A stretch of DNA of 14,271 nucleotides from Erythrobacter sp. (GTDB lineage: Bacteria > Pseudomonadota > Alphaproteobacteria > Sphingomonadales > Sphingomonadaceae): the NCBI GenBank assembly GCA_003483125.1, contig DMWU01000162.1:1-14271 (forward strand), in the 5' to 3' direction. Position numbers and translations under genes: made by a program. Numbering within the stretch: the stretch's first letter is position 1; each line of letters begins with the position of its first letter. The notes below the pieces were generated by a model, which was not told the origin of the DNA, did no database searches, and saw only the letters and a list, made by a program, of their open reading frames with translations. Positions 1-6,178 of this stretch are shown in pieces.

Positions 1-338
1 TCATAAATAGTTGAATTACAAGCACGTAGCTGCTTCATGGTCCTTACGTCCATACGCTCTGCTGCGCGGCGTGCGGCATAACCCTCAACCATCGCGCGCA
101 GTTCGAATGCGTCGGCAACATCGCCTAGTGACCAGTCGGCGACAAAGCTGCGTTGGGACTCATTCTTGCGAACCAGGAGTTCAGCCTCAAGCCGGCGCAG
201 TGCATCGCGAACGGGAGTCCTCGATACGCCACATCGCTCTGCCAGGTCCTCTTCACTTAGCTGTTCGCCCGGCGATAATTCACCTGAGAGGATCAATGCC
301 CTGATAGTGTCATATGCCCGGTATGAAGCCTTGGCCAT
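1..338 (-). CDS. GntR-family transcriptional regulator, FCD (FadR) subfamily, partial
   Basis: Reading leftward from an ATG at 338, the frame stays open to the window edge, so only about the first 112 residues are present. The product begins MAKASYRAYDTIRALILSGE. It contains a GntR winged helix-turn-helix, with LSPGEQLSEEDLAERCGVSR followed by TPVRDALRRLE as recognition helix, over about residues 5-70. The FCD ligand-binding domain then begins (LGDVADAFELRAMVEGYAARRA). A good Shine-Dalgarno (GGAGAGGA) lies just upstream of the ATG. FCD regulators are usually metabolite-responsive repressors of neighbouring catabolic genes. The gene diverges from the racemase-fold gene, and a palindromic operator sits between them, so autoregulation and control of the rightward cluster are likely. 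The ligand is unknown. Confidence 0.9.
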   Translation of the reverse strand, partial: MAKASYRAYDTIRALILSGELSPGEQLSEEDLAERCGVSRTPVRDALRRLEAELLVRKNESQRSFVADWSLGDVADAFELRAMVEGYAARRAAERMDVRTMKQLRACNSTIY

Positions 339-354
339 CAAATCCTCTCCGCTC

Positions 355-383
355 TTGACTCGGCATAATTGTATACAATAAAG
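355..383 (+). promoter_or_regulatory. Candidate promoter of the racemase-NTF2-TonB receptor genes
   Basis: TTGACT at 355-360 is a close match to a -35 hexamer. With a 17-nt spacer the -10 would be ATAAAG at 378-383, which is weak. The palindromic operator lies in the spacer and touches the -10. Transcription would start near 390, ahead of both possible start codons of the first gene. Confidence 0.4.
368..379. promoter_or_regulatory. Palindromic operator ATTGTATACAAT in the divergent promoter region
   Basis: A perfect 12-bp inverted repeat lies between the divergent FCD regulator and the racemase-fold gene. Its GTA-TAC core fits the published consensus for FadR-subfamily GntR operators (GTM-N0-1-KAC flanked by an inverted repeat). 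It overlaps the likely -10 elements of both divergent promoters, as expected for a repressor site. Binding by the neighbouring regulator is inferred. Confidence 0.75.
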
Positions 384-397
384 AAGTCATAGCGCAA
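370..397 (-). promoter_or_regulatory. Candidate promoter of the FCD regulator gene
   Basis: Read leftward, TTGCGC (397-392) and TATACA (375-370) are separated by 16 nt. The -10 lies inside the ATTGTATACAAT palindrome, which would give autorepression. This is an assignment from hexamers only. Confidence 0.35.
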
Positions 398-439
398 GGC
401 CGATTGGAAGACGTCTTGAGTTGTGGGGAGATTGCTCGA

Positions 440-1198
440 GTGGCAAGTGGGAATCAGCGGATCAAGGTCATCGTGCCTATCCCGATGGACGCCGATGGCG
501 TTGCAAATCGTGCCGAGCAGCTTCCAGATGAATTCGTGCGTCAAGGCTTCAAGCCGGAATTTGAATCTGTGCACTTCGGCGCCGCCTTGGGCGATTCCTA
601 TCACGACACTTTGTTGATGGATTGGACGGTCTTCCAGGCTGGTATTTCAGCCGAGCAAGAAGGCTATGCCGGCGTGTTGATCGATACCGTCAGCGACAGC
701 GGGCTTCGTCCATTGCGTTCCCGCCTCAACATCCCCGTCGTTGGCCCTGGCGAGGCAAGCTTCGCCATGGCGATGATGCTGGGCAAGAAGTTCTCCGTTC
801 TCACCATGTGGCCTGAATGGTTCCCGCTATATGAGAAGACCTTGACTGAATATGGCTGGTGGGATCGCGTCGCTTCGCTCCGGTCGATCGACACCCGTCC
901 CGATGTGACCGAATTGCTTGAGGGCAAGGAAGAGGTCGTATTCGGTAAACTCAAGGCAGAGGCCGAAAAGGCGATCGAGGAAGACGGAGCCGATGTGATC
1001 GTGCTGGGCTCCACCACGATGCACCAATCCGCAGCTTATCTCGATGCAAACCTGCCGATCCCTGTGCTGAACCCAGGCCAGGTCGCATACAAGATGCTCG
1101 AGACCCAGATCGAGCTCGGCCTCACACATTCCAAGGTTGCGTTCCCCACCCCCGAGGTCCCCATGGATGACGATATCCGGAAAGGCTGGTTCGAATGA
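440..1198 (+). CDS. Asp/Glu/hydantoin racemase-superfamily protein lacking both catalytic cysteines
   Basis: The reading frame opens with a TTG at 404 (264 residues). A GTG at 440 is preferred: GGGGAG lies 9 nt upstream, and the product (252 residues) then starts shortly before the first strand, RIKVIVPIP. The fold is that of aspartate/glutamate/hydantoin racemases, arylmalonate decarboxylase and maleate isomerase. It shows SDSGL, the family pattern PVVGPGEAS, and VIVLGSTTM near the C-terminal half. Family enzymes use one or two cysteines, at the positions occupied here by Thr83 (IDTVSD) and Ser191 (VLGSTTM), counted from the GTG. Both are replaced, so ordinary two-cysteine racemisation is unlikely. 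Isomerase, lyase, decarboxylase or binding activity are all possible. The stop overlaps the next ATG (ATGA), so it is translationally coupled to the first NTF2-like gene. The fold call is firm; the reaction is unknown. Confidence 0.85.
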   Translation: MASGNQRIKVIVPIPMDADGVANRAEQLPDEFVRQGFKPEFESVHFGAALGDSYHDTLLMDWTVFQAGISAEQEGYAGVLIDTVSDSGLRPLRSRLNIPVVGPGEASFAMAMMLGKKFSVLTMWPEWFPLYEKTLTEYGWWDRVASLRSIDTRPDVTELLEGKEEVVFGKLKAEAEKAIEEDGADVIVLGSTTMHQSAAYLDANLPIPVLNPGQVAYKMLETQIELGLTHSKVAFPTPEVPMDDDIRKGWFE

Positions 1199-1626
1199 GC
1201 AATTGGTCTGAAGGCAGCCCTGATCAGGTGCCGCTGCCCTACCCCTTCTACGTTGATATCGTGACCAAGCGATATTTCGACGGTGTCGATAACAAGAATA
1301 TGGACAAGGTGTTGAACTGTTTCACGCCCGATGCCCGTCTGACTGAGGTTACCTCTGAGACAGTGCATGAGGGTCGCGAGGCGATCCGTTCAATGTTTGT
1401 GAAGCTCTTCACTGATTTTGAGAACATCTGGCACGGCAATTTTGTTCATACAGCCGATCCGCTGACCAACACGGTCTGCTCCCAATTCACGGTCCTGATC
1501 ACCCCGAATGGTGGAGAGCAACTGCGCTACGAGAATTGCAACCGCTTTTATCTGAAGGATCGCCTGTTCCACCGAGTTTATGTATATATGAGCGGTGACA
1601 ACCTGCTGAAGGAAGGAGATGCCTGA
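1195..1626 (+). CDS. NTF2/SnoaL-like domain protein (first of a tandem pair)
   Basis: A 143-residue protein made of a single NTF2-like (SnoaL, ketosteroid isomerase-like) cone fold. It has an N-terminal helix region with KRYFDGVDNKNMD at residues 25-37, then CFTPDA, the motif HEGREAIRSMF at 58-68, HGNF at 80-83, and a last strand RVYVYMSG near the C-terminus. Members of this fold act as isomerases, cyclases, dehydratases or small ligand binders without a cofactor; which applies here cannot be told. There is no signal peptide, so it is cytoplasmic. It overlaps the upstream gene by ATGA and the downstream paralogue by one base (TGATG), so the three are almost certainly one transcript. A GGAAAGG 9 nt upstream supports the ATG. 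Function is unassigned. Confidence 0.85.
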   Translation: MSNWSEGSPDQVPLPYPFYVDIVTKRYFDGVDNKNMDKVLNCFTPDARLTEVTSETVHEGREAIRSMFVKLFTDFENIWHGNFVHTADPLTNTVCSQFTVLITPNGGEQLRYENCNRFYLKDRLFHRVYVYMSGDNLLKEGDA

Positions 1627-2036
1627 TGCAGTATGAGCCAAGCCTTGGGCGAGAGGAACTGGTCGAATTTGCGACCAAGACCTATTTTGGCAATGTTGAT
1701 GCGAAGAACATGGATGCAACGCTTGATTGTTTCCATGACGAGGCACTGTTCTGCGTCCAAACCTCGTTCACGCGACATAGCGGCAAAACTGAAATCCGCA
1801 GAATGTTTGAGGATTTCTTTGGTACATATGAAACCATTATACATCGCGATTTCACATGCACGGTAGATGAGGCGAATGGGCGTATCACAGCCTGCTTCAC
1901 TGCTGAACTGCACGATGCAAATGACGAAATTACCTTACTTAACAACACCAATTTTTGGCGGTTGAGGCCAGGGCCAAATGGGCCGAAATTCCAGGAAGTC
2001 TATGTTTACATGAGCGGTGCCAACGTCCTCACTTGA
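1626..2036 (+). CDS. NTF2/SnoaL-like domain protein (second of a tandem pair)
   Basis: A 136-residue NTF2-like protein that aligns with its upstream neighbour along almost its whole length. Shared signatures, in order: TKxYF, VDxKNMD, CF, HxGxxxIRxMF (residues 51-61 here), HxxF (73-76) and the terminal VYVYMSG (125-131). It differs in the loop before the last strand, which carries a short insert (RPGPNGP). The pair probably arose by gene duplication followed by divergence and could form a heterodimer, since NTF2-like proteins are commonly dimeric. A strong GGAAGGAG lies 7 nt before the ATG, and the start overlaps the previous stop. It is cytoplasmic, and the substrate is unknown. The conserved residues shared by both copies are the best candidates for the active cavity. 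Confidence 0.85.
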   Translation: MQYEPSLGREELVEFATKTYFGNVDAKNMDATLDCFHDEALFCVQTSFTRHSGKTEIRRMFEDFFGTYETIIHRDFTCTVDEANGRITACFTAELHDANDEITLLNNTNFWRLRPGPNGPKFQEVYVYMSGANVLT

Positions 2037-2075
2037 GGTGGTTAGCGCGCAATGGGGATCAGGGAGAGTGAAGAC

Positions 2076-4595
2076 ATGAACAGTATTAAGACAGCACTCG
2101 CATGCAGCGCCGCATTTGGCGCAATGATAGCAGCTGCCCCGGCAGTCGCGCAGGATAATGGCGGACAGGAGGCCGGCGATGCTGATGGTGGTACCATCAT
2201 TGTTACGGCACGTCGTCAGTCAGAAACTCTCGCTGAAGTACCCACGGCAATTACCGTGTTTACTGCGGAGACGCTGGAAAAGACGGGTATCGAGCGCGCG
2301 GATGAGTTCGTCCAGCTGACGCCGGGCGTGACAATCGTTCGCGGAACGGCGGAAGCCGGCGATACGCAGATCAACATTCGCGGCATCAATGGTGCGCGCG
2401 ATGCTGAAAGTTCGGTCGCGCTGGTTGTTGATGGCATTCTCAAGACCAACACCGCGCAGCTCAACCAGGATCAGGGTACGCTGCGCCAGATCGAAATCTT
2501 GAAAGGTCCGCAAGGCGCACTCTACGGCCGGAACGCTGCGGCTGGTGCGATTGTTATACAGACCCTCAAGCCGAGCGACGTTCTGGAAGGCGGAATCAAG
2601 GTGAGCGCGGCCGAGGATCAGACCTACAAGGCCTCTGCTTATATCGCCACGCCAGTTGGCGAGGGTGCAGGTTTTGTGCTTTCTGGCAGCTATTCAACGA
2701 CAGACGGGTTCTATCGCAACAGGTTCCTGGACTCCAAGACAATTGACGATCAGGAGATCTGGTCAATCGACGGGCGATTTATTGCTGAACTGGGTCCGGC
2801 AACGGAACTGGACGTGAAGGCCCGGTATGCCGATCTCTCAGGCGCATCGATCAACTTCAATGCGGCATTTCATCTGCCCAATTTCGCGGGTGTTGACCCG
2901 GCGTTCTTCGAAGATGTGAATGATCATCCTTTCGATTTCTATTCAAACATTCGGCCGACCAACGAGCAACAGACCTTCGAAATCTCTGCAAAGGTCGAGC
3001 ATGAGTTTGAAACTGTCACGTTAACTGCATGGGCGCTTTACAGCGATGTGGAGCAGGCACTATCGGCTGATGGTACATCGGCTGACTTTGCACGATTTAC
3101 ATTCCCGGGCGCCACACAGGATTCGATAGACGCATCGAATGCTTGCTTTGCTTCGACGGCGCAATTGACGGGTTTCCCGCTGAATTCCCCGACCTTTATC
3201 GGACAAACGCCGATTCCGTTCATCTTTGATCCAGTGACCGGTTCAACTTTTGGGCCATACAGCCCGACTACGTGTGACGGTACGCAGTATCAGATACGCG
3301 AACAGAGCGACTTTAGCGCGGAGGTGCGCCTTGCCTCGAATGGCGATGGTTATGTCGACTGGCAGGTCGGCGCCTACTATCTCCACATCGATCGTGAAGT
3401 GGGCGTCAGCCTTGGCGCTGACCTGGGCAATGGCATTATCGAGCAGCTATACAATGCGCCCGGCTCTGCGAACCCTACGACGCAGCTCTACAACGATGAC
3501 TTCTCGACTGACGTCTACGCAGTGTTTGCATCTGCTGACTTTGAGGTGAGTGATCGCCTCGAGTTTGGACTGGCAGCCCGTTATGACATTGAAGATCGCA
3601 AGGTTACCAATCTGGTGCCCAATGTGGCTGATCCGTTTACCGGCGGGCCAATCAATCCGGGGCAGGCATTTGGCCCGATCCCTAACCAGTCTGAAAAATT
3701 CAAGCAGCTGCAGCCGAAGTTCTCAATGCGTTACGAGGTTTCTGACGATATCAATTTTTACGCGAACTGGGGCATCGGCTTCAAATCCGGTGGTTTCAAC
3801 AACCAGGGTTCGGCGGCTATTGTTGACCAGGCATTCAATCAATTCATTGGTACGAATGTCGTGATCAACGACCAGTTCCGCAAGGAAAAATCGAGCGCCT
3901 TTGAGGCTGGTATCAAAGGTGAATTGCTGGATGGCAGGGTGAATTTCGACCTTGCCGGTTACTACACTGACATTGACGACATGCAGTTCTTTGAGTTCTT
4001 TGTCGGTGCCTTCGGACTTCTTCGGGTCGTTTCAAACATCGACGAAGTCGAAGTATATGGTGCGGAGCTAAACCTTAGCGCCGAATTGCTGGATGGCTGG
4101 AGCATATTTGGTTCGGCCAATGTGACCGAGAGCGAGATAAAAGCAAACGCATCGCGTCCTCAGACTGTTGGCAACAAATCACCCTACACTGCGGATTATA
4201 CGATCAACCTTGGCACGCAGCTCGATCTGCCCGTCAGCGATACATTCGACTTCGTTGCCAGGGCTGACTACCGCATTACCGGGCCAACCTGGTTCCACAC
4301 CTTGCAGGATGATCCGAACCCCACGCTCTTTAGTGGGCTTCTTCCCATTTCTGCGCTGATGTTGCCGTCATTCGTTGGCGATGCAGATTACTCGATCTCT
4401 CGTCGAGACAGCTTCGAGGTGATGGATGTCCGCGTCGGCCTAGAAACAGACACATGGTCAATTACTGCCTTCGCCGATAATCTCTTCAACGAGAAATATC
4501 TGAACGAGGTGATCACCGCGGTCGAATTTGGCGGTTCATTCATCTCGCCTGGCGGGCTGCGCCGCTTCGGTGTTGAGTTGGGCTACAAGTTCTAG
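2076..4595 (+). CDS. TonB-dependent outer-membrane receptor
   Basis: An 839-residue outer-membrane receptor. The frame is open from an ATG at 2052, but the ATG at 2076 is preferred: AGGGAG lies 9 nt upstream, and the product then starts directly with a signal peptide (MNSIKTALACSAAFGAMIAA, cleavage near AVAQD). A TonB box-like TIIVTARR at about residues 40-47 precedes the plug domain (VPTAITVFTAETLEK, INIRGINGARD, VVDGI, IEILKGPQGALYGRNAAAG). The rest is a long beta-barrel that closes with FGVELGYKF, including the terminal aromatic residue used for barrel insertion. Such receptors bring in scarce or bulky ligands using TonB energy. Sphingomonads carry many for aromatic and plant-derived compounds, so the family does not give the substrate. 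It lies 39 bp after the NTF2 pair, in the same direction, and is probably in the same operon. Confidence 0.95.
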   Translation: MNSIKTALACSAAFGAMIAAAPAVAQDNGGQEAGDADGGTIIVTARRQSETLAEVPTAITVFTAETLEKTGIERADEFVQLTPGVTIVRGTAEAGDTQINIRGINGARDAESSVALVVDGILKTNTAQLNQDQGTLRQIEILKGPQGALYGRNAAAGAIVIQTLKPSDVLEGGIKVSAAEDQTYKASAYIATPVGEGAGFVLSGSYSTTDGFYRNRFLDSKTIDDQEIWSIDGRFIAELGPATELDVKARYADLSGASINFNAAFHLPNFAGVDPAFFEDVNDHPFDFYSNIRPTNEQQTFEISAKVEHEFETVTLTAWALYSDVEQALSADGTSADFARFTFPGATQDSIDASNACFASTAQLTGFPLNSPTFIGQTPIPFIFDPVTGSTFGPYSPTTCDGTQYQIREQSDFSAEVRLASNGDGYVDWQVGAYYLHIDREVGVSLGADLGNGIIEQLYNAPGSANPTTQLYNDDFSTDVYAVFASADFEVSDRLEFGLAARYDIEDRKVTNLVPNVADPFTGGPINPGQAFGPIPNQSEKFKQLQPKFSMRYEVSDDINFYANWGIGFKSGGFNNQGSAAIVDQAFNQFIGTNVVINDQFRKEKSSAFEAGIKGELLDGRVNFDLAGYYTDIDDMQFFEFFVGAFGLLRVVSNIDEVEVYGAELNLSAELLDGWSIFGSANVTESEIKANASRPQTVGNKSPYTADYTINLGTQLDLPVSDTFDFVARADYRITGPTWFHTLQDDPNPTLFSGLLPISALMLPSFVGDADYSISRRDSFEVMDVRVGLETDTWSITAFADNLFNEKYLNEVITAVEFGGSFISPGGLRRFGVELGYKF

Positions 4596-4617
4596 TCTCT
4601 CCTGCATTCCCCTCTTT

Positions 4618-4650
4618 CTGGCGGGCTCATCCGATTGAATAGCCCGCCAG
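4618..4650. terminator. Strong hairpin after the TonB receptor, possible terminator
   Basis: A perfect 10-bp stem (CTGGCGGGCT at 4618-4627 with AGCCCGCCAG at 4641-4650) and a 13-nt loop begins 22 bp after the receptor stop codon. No T-run follows on either strand, so it is not a textbook intrinsic terminator. It may still end the transcript or protect its 3' end. The rest of the 216-bp gap up to 4811 shows nothing I can name. Confidence 0.5.
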
Positions 4651-4811
4651 GAACTCGGCAGGTGGTCCAATGAATTTTGGAACATAGGGCATGGGATCTC
4701 GCCTGCCTGTCCCGCGGTTCTATTCGACAAACGGGTAAGCTGTGTCGACGATGGGTGCTTTACCTCAATATTACACCTTGATATCCCCGCAGCGAGCGGA
4801 GGATCCCTAAA

Positions 4812-5012
4812 ATGCTGGAACTGAAGAACGTAAGCCACACCTACCCCAATGGCACACAAGCACTGAAGAATGTGACGTTGAGCATTCCCAAGGGCATGTA
4901 TGGATTGCTTGGCCCCAATGGTGCCGGGAAATCGACATTGATGCGGACAGTGGCCACCCTATGCAATTTCGACGGATCTGGTCGATGGCTTCCTGAGCAT
5001 CGCGCGCAATGA
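4812..5012 (+). pseudogene. 5' remnant of an ABC transporter ATP-binding protein
   Basis: A frame of 66 residues with a good Shine-Dalgarno (GGAGGA, 8 nt upstream). It starts MLELKNVSHTYPNGTQALKN and carries an intact Walker A motif, GPNGAGKST, followed by LMRTVATL. After this the sequence stops resembling an ABC ATPase. The Q-loop, the LSGGQ signature, Walker B and the switch histidine are all absent, where a full subunit would run over 200 residues. The frame ends in an unrelated tail (GSGRWLPEHRAQ) because the DNA from about 4965 belongs to another gene read in a different frame. It can bind no transporter partner as it stands. The likely cause is an internal deletion that removed the rest of this gene and most of the next one. 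Confidence 0.85.
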
Positions 5013-5397
5013 TCAAGAACGAGTGTTGGTGGAAGATCTCCTTCGCCGCATAACCCTGTTCGATCTTAAGGTTGAAGAAGCCGAATCTCGCGAACTCCCT
5101 AGCGGCGAATGGGAAACGCTGATGACGGTCCAGTCGGCCAAGTTCTATGCTGATGTCGAGGGCAACGAGACCGAAGCCCCGCTATCTGACCAGATTGAGA
5201 TTGGCGCCTTCACCGCCCGTCCGGGCCTAGGCCAGTTTGATCGCGCAAACGTTCTGATGATGGAGCGACGCGAGATCAGTTCAGGTAGCCAAGAAATCCG
5301 CCTGCTGACTGAGAGCAAGCCGGCCTATGTCGGGGTCGATCCCTACAACAAGTATATCGACCGTAATTCAGACGATAATTTGGCAGAAGTTGACTGA
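4972..5397 (+). pseudogene. 3' remnant of an ABC permease/M1-family aminopeptidase gene
   Basis: About 140 codons in the +1-type frame relative to the ATPase remnant, open across the junction. A GTG at 5023 could be called as a start, but it has no convincing ribosome site. The sequence (DQERVLVEDLLRRITLFDLK, then YADVEGNETEAPLSDQIEIG, ending AYVGVDPYNKYIDRNSDDN) matches my memory of the C-terminus of large fused ABC-2 permease/M1 aminopeptidase proteins, which lie directly after an ABC ATPase gene. The zinc-binding HExxH part and all membrane segments are missing. Finding the start of gene one joined to the end of gene two is the pattern expected from one deletion within an ATPase-permease pair. 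The family assignment is from recalled sequence patterns, not a search. Confidence 0.7.
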
Positions 5398-5400
5398 TAG

Positions 5401-5769
5401 AAGGCGGAACTCGCGGGTATAGTCGGACTTGCCGCCGCCTCGAGCAGCGCCAACGTCCGCCATATCTTTGAAAAGATTAGAATCCTTGATTTTTTCCAAA
5501 CGGTAATTGGCGGGCAAGATGTAACGCATGGCAAGCCGCATCCCGAGATCTTTTTGAGTGCAGCTGCCGGGCTAGGCCTCGAAGTGAATGAATGCATTGT
5601 GGTTGAAGATGCGGAATCGGGTGTTGTAGCAGCAAAGGCCGGCGGTTTCTTCTGTTACGGCTTATTGCATCAGGACGCATCGACCGAATTGTCTCACACT
5701 GCTGGCCTTGGCAAGGCAGACAAGGTGATCGGATCACTGGGTGATATCGACCTGACGATCTTCAGCTGA
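5401..5769 (+). pseudogene. C-terminal fragment of a HAD-superfamily hydrolase (beta-phosphoglucomutase-like)
   Basis: The frame is bounded by a TAG at 5398-5400, immediately after the preceding remnant's stop, and runs 122 codons. It keeps HAD motif II (GLAAASSSANVRHIFEKI), motif III (GGQDVTHGKPHPEIF, with the Lys) and motif IV (VVEDAESGVVAAKAGG). Motif I with the nucleophilic aspartate and the cap domain are absent; a full subfamily-IA enzyme would be around 220 residues. No ATG lies in frame ahead of the motifs, and the first possible start is a TTG at 5554, inside the domain. It is therefore a 5'-truncated, non-catalytic relic. The family once acted on a sugar phosphate or similar substrate. 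It is unrelated to the sulfur genes downstream. Confidence 0.8.
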
Positions 5770-5795
5770 CTGAAAAGCCGAGCCACTAACCTAGC

Positions 5796-5823
5796 TTGAC
5801 AATCGACATTAATTGCGTATTTC
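5796..5823 (+). promoter_or_regulatory. Promoter of the sulfur operon
   Basis: TTGACA at 5796-5801 is a consensus -35, and TATTTC at 5818-5823 after a 16-nt spacer is a plausible -10. The -10 lies inside the 32-bp palindrome, so repressor binding would block RNA polymerase. Transcription would start at about 5830, next to or on the ATG at 5831. Confidence 0.65.
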
Positions 5824-5840
5824 ATGAAATATGCAATTAA
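5809..5840. promoter_or_regulatory. 32-bp near-perfect palindromic operator of the ArsR repressor
   Basis: The arms TTAATTGC (5809-5816) and GCAATTAA (5833-5840) flank the centre, with ATTTCATGAAAT in the middle. Only one pair (5817/5832, G against T) breaks perfect symmetry. It covers the -10 element, the expected transcription start and the first codons of the ArsR gene. AT-rich inverted repeats at this position are typical of ArsR-family self-repression. That this repressor is the binder is inferred from position. Confidence 0.8.
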
Positions 5841-6178
5841 GTGCAATGGAAAAAACCGCCGAACGTGTTAGCGGCCTGTTGAAGCTGCTCTCTCATCGGG
5901 ACCGGCTCATGGCTCTTTGTCATTTGGTCCAGGACGAGATGGCAGCGGGCAAACTGGCTGAGGCGGTGGGTATGAAGGCGCCAGCCATGTCGCAGCAATT
6001 GGCGATCCTGCGGCGCGAGGGCATCATTGCATCACGTCGCGAGGGCCAAACGATTTACTACCGGATTGTCGATGAGGACGCAGTGATCATCATGCGTCTA
6101 CTGTACGAGAATTTTTGCGGTGACGGTGAAGGCAAGGTGTCAGACCCCATATCACTGGAAAAGGGAGAACCGGCATGA
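5831..6178 (+). CDS. bigR: ArsR-family repressor, BigR/SqrR-like sulfane-sulfur sensor
   Basis: A 115-residue winged-helix protein of the ArsR/SmtB family. The DNA-reading part includes GKLAEAVGMKAPAMSQQLAI and the wing LRREGIIASRREGQTIYYRI. Two cysteines sit where BigR/SqrR/YgaV proteins carry the pair that reacts with persulfides: Cys30 in LMALCHL and Cys96 in LLYENFC (counted from 5831). No metal-binding CxC motif of the arsenic type is visible. It should repress the operon until sulfide or persulfide links the two cysteines. The ATG at 5831 lies within the operator and next to the predicted transcription start, so the message may be leaderless. A second ATG at 5846 is possible but has no clear ribosome site. 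The stop overlaps the dioxygenase start (ATGA). The name is by similarity; SqrR would fit as well. Confidence 0.88.
   Translation: MQLSAMEKTAERVSGLLKLLSHRDRLMALCHLVQDEMAAGKLAEAVGMKAPAMSQQLAILRREGIIASRREGQTIYYRIVDEDAVIIMRLLYENFCGDGEGKVSDPISLEKGEPA

Noticed and set aside
664..1017. A 117-codon minus-strand frame inside the racemase-fold gene
   Set aside because: Low-complexity Ser/Thr-rich translation, no ribosome site, and fully antisense to a convincing gene.
5023..5397. A stand-alone 124-residue gene starting at GTG 5023
   Set aside because: The frame is open upstream of the GTG through the junction, there is no good ribosome site, and the sequence looks like the C-terminus of a much larger protein.
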